Positions 6,375 through 14,408 are shown, counted from the first letter of the stretch. The stretch: 19,991 bases of DNA from an uncultured cyanobacterium (GCA_937121005.1 CAKZKB010000701.1:1-19991); one strand, 5' to 3'. The notes: generated by a model from the letters alone, not told the origin. Translations and numbers: made by a program.

Positions 6375-9068
6375 ATGGATATTATTTTATGTCACGTGAC
6401 TGCGGATTTCGATAGTCTGGGTGCGGCAGTGGGACTGGCTAAATTGTATCGCGGGTCGCGCATCGTACTTGCTGGCAGCGCTCACCCGACGGTGGAGCGA
6501 TTTTTACGTTTGCATCGCGATGAATACCCCTTAGTCGAGCGGCGATCGGTGCATCCGCAGCGCATTCGTACCCTAATTGTTGCCGATTCCCAACGGCGCG
6601 ATCGCTTTGGGAAAACGGCCGAATGGTTCGACTTACCCCAGTTAGAAAATGTAGTGCTTCTCGACCACCATCCGGGGCAAAAAAGCGATATTCCAGCCAC
6701 GCAAATCGATATCGAGAATGTCGGCGCGACGACAACGTTGGTGGTAGAAAAGTTGCGATCGCAGCCAGTGGAATTAAACATCGCCGAAGCCACTGTGATG
6801 GCACTGGGAATCCATGTCGATACCGGATCGCTGACATTTGACAATGCCACTGCTAGAGACGCGATCGCCTTGGCGTGGCTGATGGAACGAGGGGCAAATT
6901 TAAGCGCTATTTCCGAATACGTGGAGCCGAGTTTGTCTGAAGGATTGCAAGACCTACTCTCGAAAGCGATGGAGGCGATCGAGACAGAGGTTGTCGCAGG
7001 TAAAACCATCGCTTGGGTGACGCTACAAACCGATGACTACGTGCCCGGTTTGTCCAGTTTGACTTCGCGGTTGCTGGATCTGACGGATAGCGATGCGCTG
7101 TTGCTTGCCAACCAGTACGATCGCGCCGAAAAACAGCAAGTCAGTCTCATCGGTCGATCGCGAATTGACAGCACCGATCTCAACCAATTATTTCAGGAAA
7201 TCGGCGGCGGCGGCCATCCCAAAGCAGCCTCGGCGCAACTCAAAGATGTCCGTGCTGACAACATTTTACCCCAATTGGTTCGCGATTTCAAAAAACAGAT
7301 TCCCCAACCGCCAACGGCGCGAGAGTTGATGTCGTCTCCGGTGCGTACCATTCGCCCGGAAACTAGCATCGCAGCGGCCCATCGAATCCTTTTGCGCTAC
7401 GGACATTCGGGACTTTCTGTAGTTAACGAAGATGACAAGTTGACGGGAGTGATTTCGCGACGCGATCTCGATATTGCCCTGCATCACGGCTTCAGCCACG
7501 CACCCGTTAAAGGCTACATGACTACTCATCTTAAGACCATTTCTCCAGAAACAACCCTACCCGAAATCGAGCACTTAATGGTGACTTACGATATCGGTCG
7601 GCTTCCCGTTCTCGACGATGGCGAACTGGTTGGCATCGTTACTCGTACTGATGTCCTGCGGGAACTGCACCGCGATCGTCCTCGAGAATCTGGAATCGAT
7701 CTTCAAAAAAATACACCGTTTTGCCCCGTTATTTCCATTCGCGATCGCCTCCAACCCCAACTCTCCCAACTGCTCGATCGCGCGGCCGAAGAAGCAGAAA
7801 AACGAGGCTGGCATCTCTATCTGGTTGGTGGCGGAGTGCGCGATTTACTCCTCGCCGAAACTAATGAGGAACGAGTTAGCATTACCGACATCGATCTAGT
7901 CGTCGATGGCTTCCATAAAGCCGCGATCGTCGGTGCGGGAGTCTCCCTCGCCAAAGCCTTACAATCGGAATATAAAAATTGTCGCTTAGAAGTACACGGA
8001 CAATTCCAAACCGCCGCCTTACTCTGGCACAACGATCCCCAATTCGACTCGCTGTGGATCGATATTGCCACTGCGAGAACCGAATTTTATCCCTATCCCG
8101 CCGCCAACCCAGAAGTCGAGGCCAGTTCCATTCGTCAAGACCTCTACCGTCGCGATTTTACCATCAATGCTCTCGCCTTGCGCTTGAGCGAACCGCGCGG
8201 CGGCGAACTGTTAGATTACTTTGGTGGGTTTCTCGATTTGCAAGAACGCCAAATTCGCGTTCTTCACAGTAACAGCTTTATCGAAGATCCGACCCGAATT
8301 TATCGCGCCGTCCGCTTTGCAGTCCGGTTGAATTTTAAAATAGAAGCGCAAACCGAAGCCTATATTCGCCACGCGATCGCCAGTGGAGTCTACCAGCGAT
8401 CGCAACAAGAAAATGCCAAAACTCCAGCCTTGCAAACGCGCCTGAAAAGCGAACTCAAATACATTTTACAAGCGCCATACTGGAAAAAAGCCGTGCAATT
8501 ACTCGCCGATCTCGACGCGCTGGCTTGCATCCATCCCACGCTACAATTAGACGATCGCCTTTGGTGGCAATTGCGCCTCGTCGATCGCGCCTTGCATCGC
8601 TTTAATACCAATAATACCCTCGGCCATTGGCAAACGCTGCTAGAAGTGCTAATATCTAAATTGGAGCCACAGTATCGCCAGCGCGTCGCCGCCAACTTGC
8701 AACTGTCAGAAGACAGCATCGATCGCTTGGCGAATTTAGACCGCGATCGCCAACAATTGGAAGACGCACTTCCCGACAGGGAAAACCCCAGCGCGATCGT
8801 CCGCGTGCTGCGCGATCGACCCTTACCCAGTTTAATTTTAATCGCCGCCAAAAGCGATCGTCCCGTGCGTCGGAAAATATGGCAGTATTTAACCCAGTGG
8901 AGTCAAGTCAAACCCATTTTAGACGGTAACGATCTTAAGAAGATGGGTTACAAACCCGGGCCGCAGTTTAAGACAATGCTCGACGATCTGCTAGCTGCCA
9001 CTTTAGATGGAGATGTGCGCGATCGCGATGCTGCCAAAGAATTTATCGAGAGGGTTTACACCCAGTAG
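6375..9068 (+). CDS. DHH phosphoesterase - CBS pair - tRNA nucleotidyltransferase/poly(A) polymerase fusion
   Basis: From the ATG at 6375 (MDIILCHVTADFDSLGAAVG) the protein has 897 residues. The frame is open further upstream, but that part overlaps the promoter region and reads as non-protein. Domains in order: a DHH phosphoesterase (about 1-300) with HVTADFDSLG (H7, D11, D13), LDHHPG (DHH 97-99) and DHHA1 GGGGHPKAAS (277-286); two CBS domains (about 315-370 and 378-435, usually adenosine-nucleotide sensors); and a class II nucleotidyltransferase (about 460-897) with LVGGGVRDLLL (483-493), catalytic D505 and D507 (DIDLVV), RRDFTINAL (592-600) and EDPTRIYRAVRFA (637-649). The C-terminal part should add CCA or A residues to RNA 3' ends; the N-terminal part resembles nanoRNase/RecJ-like exonucleases. 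Large fusions of this type are known in cyanobacteria and a few other phyla. Whether it adds CC, A, CCA or poly(A) cannot be read from the sequence. Confidence 0.93.
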   Translation: MDIILCHVTADFDSLGAAVGLAKLYRGSRIVLAGSAHPTVERFLRLHRDEYPLVERRSVHPQRIRTLIVADSQRRDRFGKTAEWFDLPQLENVVLLDHHPGQKSDIPATQIDIENVGATTTLVVEKLRSQPVELNIAEATVMALGIHVDTGSLTFDNATARDAIALAWLMERGANLSAISEYVEPSLSEGLQDLLSKAMEAIETEVVAGKTIAWVTLQTDDYVPGLSSLTSRLLDLTDSDALLLANQYDRAEKQQVSLIGRSRIDSTDLNQLFQEIGGGGHPKAASAQLKDVRADNILPQLVRDFKKQIPQPPTARELMSSPVRTIRPETSIAAAHRILLRYGHSGLSVVNEDDKLTGVISRRDLDIALHHGFSHAPVKGYMTTHLKTISPETTLPEIEHLMVTYDIGRLPVLDDGELVGIVTRTDVLRELHRDRPRESGIDLQKNTPFCPVISIRDRLQPQLSQLLDRAAEEAEKRGWHLYLVGGGVRDLLLAETNEERVSITDIDLVVDGFHKAAIVGAGVSLAKALQSEYKNCRLEVHGQFQTAALLWHNDPQFDSLWIDIATARTEFYPYPAANPEVEASSIRQDLYRRDFTINALALRLSEPRGGELLDYFGGFLDLQERQIRVLHSNSFIEDPTRIYRAVRFAVRLNFKIEAQTEAYIRHAIASGVYQRSQQENAKTPALQTRLKSELKYILQAPYWKKAVQLLADLDALACIHPTLQLDDRLWWQLRLVDRALHRFNTNNTLGHWQTLLEVLISKLEPQYRQRVAANLQLSEDSIDRLANLDRDRQQLEDALPDRENPSAIVRVLRDRPLPSLILIAAKSDRPVRRKIWQYLTQWSQVKPILDGNDLKKMGYKPGPQFKTMLDDLLAATLDGDVRDRDAAKEFIERVYTQ

Positions 9069-9069
9069 T

Positions 9070-9088
9070 AGCGATCGAGACGATCGCT
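9070..9088. repeat. HIP1-containing hairpin after the DHH-CBS-nucleotidyltransferase gene
   Basis: AGCGATCG (9070-9077) and CGATCGCT (9081-9088) are perfect 8-bp arms around AGA, starting 1 bp after the stop codon. It may slow RNA decay or act as a weak terminator. There is no T-run. Confidence 0.55.
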
Positions 9089-9141
9089 CTACAAACCGTA
9101 AGGATTCAGGTATCGTAACTTAGGAATCACTTACGAGTCAA

Positions 9142-9156
9142 AGAAACCGAGTTTCT
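9142..9156. repeat. Short palindrome (REP-like)
   Basis: AGAAAC (9142-9147) and GTTTCT (9151-9156) flank CGA. The motif AAGAAACCGRGTTTCT is a familiar dispersed palindrome in cyanobacterial intergenic DNA. It lies between the convergent ends of the nucleotidyltransferase and sulfotransferase genes. Confidence 0.5.
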
Positions 9157-9209
9157 AGTGTATAGCATCTCCGGAAGCAGCCAATAGAGGTCTTCGAGAA
9201 AACTGTCTT

Positions 9210-9872
9210 TTATGTCAAATCTTTAAACTTCTCTACGGCAAAATCATATAATTGGCAATCAAGACTGTTGAGTTCTTTTACAGATTGTAACATCTCATCG
9301 GGGATCTCTTCAGTTTTCAGACGACCTTTGGCATGACGAGTAGAAATAATCGGCGCTCGCTCCCAACCTAATTTGGAACACAAAAATTTGACAGATTGCT
9401 CGTATTGCTCTGTAATGCCAAACCAGAATTCTGTTTCTAATCTGTGCTTGGCTGTCTCTAAAATGTATTTGGATGGAAGGCGATGATTGGGCAAAAGAAG
9501 ATGCCCCCCAACAAATTTAGACTGCATATTTTGATATTTCTTTATTTGATAAAAACCAACGATGTCATTTTGCGTGGCATCTTCGTAATTAGGATGCTTG
9601 CGCCCCTTATACACCCCTTGGCAAAAGTAGTACCAGGAAATACAACGTTCAATCGGCTTTCGGAGAAAAGTAATGTATTGGGGTGATGAAAAACCGGAAA
9701 AAAGACCGATGCCATAGGGTACGTGACCCTTAATCAAAGTGTAACCGGAGAGATCCGAGGCTAAAAACGATCTCAACCCACTATTATAGTCAAATATAGT
9801 TTCTCCATTTGCTGAAGCGACTGTGAGGAATGAAGTCCCGGCTGTTTTAGGGATGTGAACGAATATTTTCAT
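9210..9872 (-). CDS. Sulfotransferase family protein (Sulfotransfer_2-like)
   Basis: The 220-residue protein opens MKIFVHIPKTAGTSFLTVAS. HIPKTAGTS (residues 6-14) is the 5'-phosphosulfate-binding loop of PAPS-dependent sulfotransferases of the carbohydrate 2-O-sulfotransferase type. FLRKPIERCISWYYF fits the 3'-phosphate-binding element (RxPxxRxxSxYxF). The likely reaction is sulfate transfer from PAPS to a glycan hydroxyl, perhaps for extracellular polysaccharide; the acceptor is unknown. The ATG at 9872 has AGGA upstream (TAGGAAC, then six A's), which I prefer to the in-frame start at 9920 that would add 16 unrelated residues. The gene is clearly more AT-rich than its neighbours and I find no GCGATCGC site in it, which suggests recent transfer. 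No glycosyltransferase lies beside it. Confidence 0.85.
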   Translation of the reverse strand: MKIFVHIPKTAGTSFLTVASANGETIFDYNSGLRSFLASDLSGYTLIKGHVPYGIGLFSGFSSPQYITFLRKPIERCISWYYFCQGVYKGRKHPNYEDATQNDIVGFYQIKKYQNMQSKFVGGHLLLPNHRLPSKYILETAKHRLETEFWFGITEQYEQSVKFLCSKLGWERAPIISTRHAKGRLKTEEIPDEMLQSVKELNSLDCQLYDFAVEKFKDLT

Positions 9873-9935
9873 TTTTTTGTTCCTACTTCCAAAAGGGGAA
9901 ATGTTAATCGATAATACCACATCTGAAGTCTTTTG

Positions 9936-10364
9936 TCAAATCGCGGCTAGATATTCCTTTAGATCGTCTAGGGAATTCATCTGCAAACTATCGATACTGA
10001 GCGTTTCGAGTTGTTCGAGAGAGAGGCGATCGAGGCTCGATTCGAGATCGTTGGGGGGATTGAAACACAGTGAATAGTCCTTGGTTTTATAGGCCAACTG
10101 TTTCAAAACAATGCGAATCGCTGCCTGACGACGAGCCTCAATTCTGGCTTGGCGAAGGCGTTCTTTGAAGTCTTCAAAGTCTTCAATCTCTTCATCTTCA
10201 TCATCAGCTTGTTCGATGGGGACGATCGTCGCATTTTCAACGATCGTGTTTCCCAAACGGATATTGACATGAGCGTCGAACTCATTTTTTCCGTAAACTT
10301 CACCTTCGTACAGAACGACGACTCGCCAGAGTTTTAGGTCGTTTTCCCGTTCGTTAGAACTCAT
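9936..10364 (-). CDS. Hypothetical protein with DUF4351-like C-terminal helix motif
   Basis: The 142-residue soluble protein is not recognised as a whole. The N-terminal part (about 8-50) looks like a small beta-rich domain (DLKLWRVVVLYEGEVYG). An acidic stretch (EQADDEDEEIEDFEDF, about 51-66) leads into a basic helix (RLRQARIEARRQAAIRIVLKQ). The last about 33 residues (LSLEQLETLSIDSL...LDDLKEYL) resemble the repeat-like C-terminal motif called DUF4351, which often ends cyanobacterial Rpn/PD-(D/E)XK nuclease-family proteins. No nuclease motif is visible here, so it may be a truncated relative. Its ATG overlaps the stop of the upstream small gene by ATGA, so it is the last gene of a coupled three-gene cluster with a HicB-like protein. 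Confidence 0.6.
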   Translation of the reverse strand: MSSNERENDLKLWRVVVLYEGEVYGKNEFDAHVNIRLGNTIVENATIVPIEQADDEDEEIEDFEDFKERLRQARIEARRQAAIRIVLKQLAYKTKDYSLCFNPPNDLESSLDRLSLEQLETLSIDSLQMNSLDDLKEYLAAI

Positions 10365-10585
10365 GTTAAATCGATATCTAAGTAGCTCGTTCCTTCAATA
10401 GTAGCAATTCCATTGTCGTCAAGCAAGATCTGTTTGTACTTTGTTGTCGCCCGATCCAACGCGATGAATAGTTGTAGGGGCAAAGCATTCACACCGAAAA
10501 ATGGAGAAAATAGAGATCGACTCGCATCGTGAATGCTTCGCCATCTGGTAAGTTTAGGGGATGGGGAATAAAGGAGAGTTTTCAT
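10361..10585 (-). CDS. Small hypothetical gene invaded by a palindromic element
   Basis: The frame encodes 74 residues and overlaps both neighbours by 4 bp (ATGA at each junction), which argues that it is translated. Its middle third (about residues 15-38) is encoded by a palindromic repeat (10479-10542), so a MITE/REP-like element appears to sit in frame inside an older gene. The end, TTKYKQILLDDNGIATIEGT, faintly resembles the first strands of DUF433-type antitoxin proteins, but it stops soon after, so the protein may be truncated. It is neither a recognisable HicA (no double-stranded-RNA-binding-like fold or catalytic His) nor a known toxin. It may be non-functional. Confidence 0.4.
   Translation of the reverse strand: MKTLLYSPSPKLTRWRSIHDASRSLFSPFFGVNALPLQLFIALDRATTKYKQILLDDNGIATIEGTSYLDIDLT
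10479..10542. mobile_element. MITE/REP-like palindromic element inside a coding frame
   Basis: The arm at 10479-10492 (GGCAAAGCATTCAC) is the inverse of 10529-10542 (GTGAATGCTTCGCC) with 13 of 14 bases matching. Outside the left arm lies TGTAGG. The GGCGAAGCATTC...GAATGCTTYGCCCCTACA pattern is a familiar short dispersed element in cyanobacteria. It lies fully inside the 74-codon frame without introducing a stop. Confidence 0.6.
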
Positions 10586-10797
10586 GGATGAACTTCAATC
10601 TGTTTTGATTTAGGTTCGGGAATGCGATCTCCAAATTCTTTAGCTGTATCGATCCACAACTGCATTGCCTCTTGAACGTTCGCTAATGCGCTTTCTGGCG
10701 TATTTCCATGTGCCATGCAACCGGGAAGTTCGGGGACTGAAGCGATGAAGATTCCGTCGCCTTCATCCCAGGAAATAACGATATCGTATTTGTACAT
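10582..10797 (-). CDS. HicB-like antitoxin family protein, apparently without HicA
   Basis: The 71-residue protein MYKYDIVISWDEGDGIFIAS... contains the HicB/UPF0150 partial RNase H-like fold pattern: F-I-A-S-V-P-E-L-P-G-C with HGNTPESALANVQEAMQLWI. HicB proteins usually neutralise a HicA mRNA interferase encoded next to them. No HicA-like gene (about 60-80 residues with a GSHH-type motif) is found upstream or downstream. The short C-terminus (IPEPKSKQIEVHP) carries no DNA-binding RHH or HTH extension. Stand-alone HicB-like genes are common in cyanobacteria and their role is unclear. Its stop overlaps the start of the next gene (ATGA). Confidence 0.85.
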   Translation of the reverse strand: MYKYDIVISWDEGDGIFIASVPELPGCMAHGNTPESALANVQEAMQLWIDTAKEFGDRIPEPKSKQIEVHP

Positions 10798-10846
10798 TGC
10801 TTTTCATATTTTCCCATTGAGGTGATGAATTCAATTACAAATAGCA

Positions 10847-10871
10847 GTAGGGTGGGCAATGCCCACCCTAC
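10847..10871. repeat. Perfect 25-nt palindrome between TPR gene and hicB-like gene
   Basis: GTAGGGTGGGCA (10847-10858) and TGCCCACCCTAC (10860-10871) are perfect 12-bp arms around one base. This is a common dispersed cyanobacterial palindrome. It lies 9 bp after the stop of the TPR gene and could form a very stable hairpin at its mRNA 3' end. Confidence 0.8.
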
Positions 10872-10880
10872 AAAAATGGG

Positions 10881-11882
10881 CTAGGCTCCGATCGCGGCTT
10901 GAAACGGTTGGCTGTCGCGAATGTTGGCAAAATCCGCATCCGATCGCGCCATATTGCGAGTATTGGGATTCAATTGTACCGCGCGGCGCAAACTTTCCAC
11001 CGCCCGATCGCTGTCTCCTTTGAGGGCATAGCACCGGGCGCGATCGTACCAGATTGTCGCATTTTGGGGCTGTAAGGCTCCGGCGCGATCGTAACAGGAA
11101 ATGGCTTCGTCGTAGCGCTCCATGCTCGAAAGTACCATACCGCGATCGCTCCAGAGGGTAGCATTTTTCTCGTCGATATTTAGTGCCTTATCGTAATACT
11201 CCAACGACTCGCTATACTGTCCCGACTCCGCCAGTTCTCGCGCCCGTTGCCAGTGATAGTCGAACAGTTCTTTGAGGTGTTCGCCGACACGATTTTGCAG
11301 TTGTAAAGACCCCTCAATGGTTTGGCGCGTATCTGCCATTACGTTCTGCATTGCCAGCGCCATCGACATCATTTCTTTGAGGTTGACATCCTCTTTTTTC
11401 GCCAGCGATCGCGAGTCGTTCGACTCCAATTCTGCCGAGATCGTATCCCGTCCGCTTGCCAATTTCAAAGATCCGCGTTCGAGGCGATCTTCAATTTCGT
11501 TGGTGACTTGAGACACCAAACTGCGGCGCATCAACCACAAGGCAGCAATGCCGATAATAATCAATAAAATCAGTACCAGCAGTAAAATATTCACCAAACT
11601 AAACGAGAAACCGACTTGCCGATCGACCGCGCGATCGACCTCTTCTCGTACCGCTTCTCGCAAGGCTGGAGAGTTTTCTAAACTCTCTTCTAACAAGTTT
11701 TGCGCTTCCACCGGAGCCGGAGCCACAGGTACGGGAGTCGGGGCGGGCACCGGAGCCGGAACCGGAGTCACCGCCGGAGCCGGAGCCGGAACGGGAGTCG
11801 GGGCGGGGGTTTGGGCGCGTCCCGGAGCCACCGCGACAAACAGGGAAGAAAGGGCGAAAACAAGGCGATATTGGAATTTCAT
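10881..11882 (-). CDS. Membrane-anchored TPR protein with Pro/Ala-rich linker
   Basis: The 333-residue protein has a signal peptide (about 1-23, FALSSLFVAVAPGRAQ), a low-complexity Pro-Ala-Thr-Val stretch (about 24-60), an acidic helix, one strong TM (about 93-118, VNILLLVLILLIIIGIAALW), a charged coiled-coil-like region (about 119-205) and three TPR units (about 207-308; NATLWSDRGMVLSSMERYDE). A C-terminal cap (DADFANIRDSQPFQAAIG) matches that of the upstream paralogue. If the signal peptide is cleaved, the Pro-rich part is outside the plasma membrane and the TPRs are cytoplasmic. The function is unknown; TPRs usually hold protein partners. Its ATG overlaps the stop of the upstream gene (ATGA), so the pair is translationally coupled. 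Confidence 0.85.
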   Translation of the reverse strand: MKFQYRLVFALSSLFVAVAPGRAQTPAPTPVPAPAPAVTPVPAPVPAPTPVPVAPAPVEAQNLLEESLENSPALREAVREEVDRAVDRQVGFSFSLVNILLLVLILLIIIGIAALWLMRRSLVSQVTNEIEDRLERGSLKLASGRDTISAELESNDSRSLAKKEDVNLKEMMSMALAMQNVMADTRQTIEGSLQLQNRVGEHLKELFDYHWQRARELAESGQYSESLEYYDKALNIDEKNATLWSDRGMVLSSMERYDEAISCYDRAGALQPQNATIWYDRARCYALKGDSDRAVESLRRAVQLNPNTRNMARSDADFANIRDSQPFQAAIGA

Positions 11883-13207
11883 GGCGTGGGGTTCCCGTCG
11901 ATCGTCTGTTGAAATCGTTCGTCGTCGCGAAAAGCATCGAACGCAGGCTCGTTGGCAGTGCGCTCGCGATAAACGGGGGCCAAATCGATCGCCCGTTGCA
12001 GGCTTTCCAGACTTAGAGACATATTACCCTGCAACGCATGAGCGCGGGCTTTGTTATACCAAATTTCGGGATCGTTGGGCTGAATTTGGGCCGCGCGATC
12101 GAAGGATCCTAACGCCGCTTCGTACTGTCCGGCGGCTAACTCGGCCGTACCGCGATCGCGCCAAGCCGGGTGGAGGTTGGGTTGCAGTTCCACCGAACGC
12201 TCGAAGGACTTCACTGCTTCGTCGTAGCGCTCGGCCAGAGCAAAGGCTCGGCCGCGATTGTACCAGGCTTCGGCGTAGTCGGCCTTGATTTTTAGGGCCC
12301 GGTTGTAGGAACTCACGGCTTCCTTGAGGTTGTCGAGTTCCATACACGCCAACCCCCGGTTGTGCCAAGCCTCGGCGTAGTCGGGTTTGAGCTTCACGGC
12401 GCGATCGTAGCACTCGAGGGCTTCGGTGACGCGATCGAGCTTTACCAAGCTGCCCGCTTTGTTGTTCCAGGCTTCGGCGTAGTCGGGTTTGAGTTGGATC
12501 GCCCGTTCGTAGGAGGCGATCGCTTCTTCGTATTTGTTGAGGTGAAAGAAAGCACTGCCGCGATTGCTCCAAGCCTGATGGTAGCCCGGATCCATCTGAA
12601 TCGCCAGATCGTAGTTGGCGATCGCCTGTTGGTAGTCTCCCTGGAAAAACAAGGCGTTCCCCTGCTTGCAACAATCTTGCGGCGTGGGTTGGGTTGGCGG
12701 TTTCCCGTTGCTGGGGGCTTCCTCTGTCGCTGGCGGTTTGCCGTTGCTGGTGGGTTGTCCGCTTTCAGCCTGGGAAGGGGGAAGTGACGGCGGTGGCGGT
12801 GGCGGTGGGGGAGGCGGTAGGGCAGTGGTTTCGGTGGGGGGACGGTACGATCGCACTGCGTCGAGGGTGGTTCTGGCTTCGGCGAGGAGGGTTTCGAGCT
12901 CCGTAACCGCATCGAGTTTGAGAGACTCGAGGTCGCTGCTGTAGCGATCGGCTCGCTTTTCGATTTTATCGAGCAGCAGCCAAATTGCCAGCGCCCCGAA
13001 AAAGGGTAACAATGCCAGAAGCACGAACAGTGCCGTCAAGGGCGGGGAAACGCGATCGAAGACGCGATCGACCTCCACTTCGACGCTATCCTCGACCAGT
13101 TCGCGCACTCGTTCCTCGACGGGGGGAGTGGTTTGGGCAACCCCCCGCCCCGTCGTTGCCAGCACTGCTGCCAGTACCGTCGCTGTTGCTAGCTTACCGA
13201 TGTTCAT
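11879..13207 (-). CDS. Membrane-anchored TPR protein with polyproline linker
   Basis: The 442-residue protein has a signal peptide (about 1-25, ending GVAQ), an acidic helix (EERVRELVEDSVEVEVDRVF), a TM (about 57-79), a coiled-coil-like stretch (about 82-118), ten consecutive prolines (131-140) within a Pro/Ser/Gly-rich linker, and about seven TPR units of 34 residues (about 175-412; the PDYAEAWNNKAGSLVKLDRV type). The C-terminal cap (PAFDAFRDDERFQQTIDG) is like that of its neighbour. It is the first gene of a two-gene unit of paralogues with the same plan but different TPR number. The promoter probably lies in the 78-bp gap shared with the divergent corA gene. The ATG at 13207 has no clear Shine-Dalgarno sequence. 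Function unknown. Confidence 0.87.
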   Translation of the reverse strand: MNIGKLATATVLAAVLATTGRGVAQTTPPVEERVRELVEDSVEVEVDRVFDRVSPPLTALFVLLALLPFFGALAIWLLLDKIEKRADRYSSDLESLKLDAVTELETLLAEARTTLDAVRSYRPPTETTALPPPPPPPPPPSLPPSQAESGQPTSNGKPPATEEAPSNGKPPTQPTPQDCCKQGNALFFQGDYQQAIANYDLAIQMDPGYHQAWSNRGSAFFHLNKYEEAIASYERAIQLKPDYAEAWNNKAGSLVKLDRVTEALECYDRAVKLKPDYAEAWHNRGLACMELDNLKEAVSSYNRALKIKADYAEAWYNRGRAFALAERYDEAVKSFERSVELQPNLHPAWRDRGTAELAAGQYEAALGSFDRAAQIQPNDPEIWYNKARAHALQGNMSLSLESLQRAIDLAPVYRERTANEPAFDAFRDDERFQQTIDGNPTP

Positions 13208-13285
13208 CGCGATCGCTACTTGGGAAATATCGGTTTATATTAGAGGGCGATCGCATTTTTCGCAACCTCCGGGGATCCATAGACG
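13208..13285. promoter_or_regulatory. Divergent promoter region between TPR unit and corA
   Basis: The 78-bp gap contains TTTATATTAG near its middle, which gives -10-like hexamers in both directions (TATATT rightward, TAATAT leftward), and HIP1-type GCGATCGC sites near each end. GGGGA about 15 bp before the corA ATG is a possible ribosome-binding site. No clear -35 box is seen. Confidence 0.4.
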
Positions 13286-14386
13286 ATGCAACCTTACTTT
13301 CACGACAAACCGGGCAGCGCTCCTGGAACCCTGGTGTTTGAATCCGAAGCACCGGCCGCTATTGTTAATTTACTCGATTACGATCGCGATCGCTCTGTTT
13401 TTTTAGAAAATATCCCTCCCGAAAAGTGCAAGCCCTATTTAGAAACGCCGTCGGTGTCTTGGGTGCACGTTTGCGGTTTGGGGAACGAAGTCTTTTGGCA
13501 GCATATTGGCGAAGTGTTCGATTTGCATCCCCTGTTACTTGAAGATGTGGTTAACGTTCCCCAACGCCCGAAGGTAGAAGAATACGACGATCGCCTGTTA
13601 ATTGTCGCCCGCCAAGTGGAAGTTACGGAAACGGGTTTCGACAGCCAGCAAGTTAGTTTGGTGTTAGGGCCTCAGTTTCTCATGTTAGTGTGCGAGCGCG
13701 ATACTGGCGGCGGCTTCGAGTTGGTTCGCGACCAAATTCGCGCCCAAAAAGGGGCGATCTGCGCTCGCGGTGCGGACTATTTAGCCTATGCGTTACTCGA
13801 TGCCATTATTGACGGCTTTTTTCCGGTGTTGGAACGGTACGGCGATCGCATCGAACGGTTAGAAGAAGAAATCATTTCCGATCCCAGTCCGAAAACCCTC
13901 AAGAAAGTCTATCGCGTTCGTCGGGAACTGTTGAACCTGCGGCGGACAATTTGGCCGCAACGCAGCGCGATTAATTCTTTGGAACGCAACCGCAGCGATT
14001 TGGTCAGTCGCGATGTAGAAATCTATTTGCGCGACTGTTACGATCACGCGATCCAAGTTCTCGACACCATCGAAACCTATCGCGAACTGGCTTCTAGTCT
14101 CATGGATGTTTATCTGTCATCTGTGAGCAATAAAATGAATGAAGTGATGAAAATCTTGACTGTGATTTCGACCATTTTTATTCCCTTAACCTTCGTGGCG
14201 GGGGTTTACGGCATGAACTTTAACCCCGATGCGTCTCCCTGGAATATGCCCGAGTTAAACTGGGCTTGGGGCTATCCCATTTGTTTGGGGGCAATGCTGG
14301 CGATCGCCTGCGGTCTAATTATCTTTTTCTGGAAGAAAGGCTGGTTCGAGACGATTTCTGGCTTGGAGGAAGATTCTCATCAATGA
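13286..14386 (+). CDS. corA: CorA-family magnesium/cobalt transporter
   Basis: The 366-residue protein is a CorA-type channel for divalent cations (Mg2+, Co2+), a homopentamer of the plasma membrane. It has the large cytoplasmic N-terminal domain (about 1-285, with HPLLLEDVVNVPQRPKVEEY and long helices rich in Glu/Arg), TM1 (about 290-308), the signature YGMNF at 308-312, the external loop NPDASPWNMPELNWAWGY, and TM2 (about 329-349) followed by a basic cytoplasmic tail (WKKGWF). All family features are present and the length is typical. The ATG at 13286 is preceded by GGGGA. The stop codon lies inside a heptad repeat tract. It is divergent from the TPR pair and appears monocistronic. Confidence 0.97.
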   Translation: MQPYFHDKPGSAPGTLVFESEAPAAIVNLLDYDRDRSVFLENIPPEKCKPYLETPSVSWVHVCGLGNEVFWQHIGEVFDLHPLLLEDVVNVPQRPKVEEYDDRLLIVARQVEVTETGFDSQQVSLVLGPQFLMLVCERDTGGGFELVRDQIRAQKGAICARGADYLAYALLDAIIDGFFPVLERYGDRIERLEEEIISDPSPKTLKKVYRVRRELLNLRRTIWPQRSAINSLERNRSDLVSRDVEIYLRDCYDHAIQVLDTIETYRELASSLMDVYLSSVSNKMNEVMKILTVISTIFIPLTFVAGVYGMNFNPDASPWNMPELNWAWGYPICLGAMLAIACGLIIFFWKKGWFETISGLEEDSHQ

Positions 14387-14408
14387 GCAATGAACAATGA
14401 GCAATGAG
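14381..14408. repeat. Heptanucleotide tandem repeat, unit CAATGAR
   Basis: Four consecutive 7-bp units (CAATGAG, CAATGAA, CAATGAG, CAATGAG) begin within the last codons of corA and supply its TGA stop. This is an STRR-style repeat. Confidence 0.8.

Noticed and set aside
11548..12288. A long plus-strand frame over the TPR gene junction.
   Set aside because: It is the antisense shadow of GC-rich Pro/Ala and TPR coding sequence, basic and low in complexity, with no start context.
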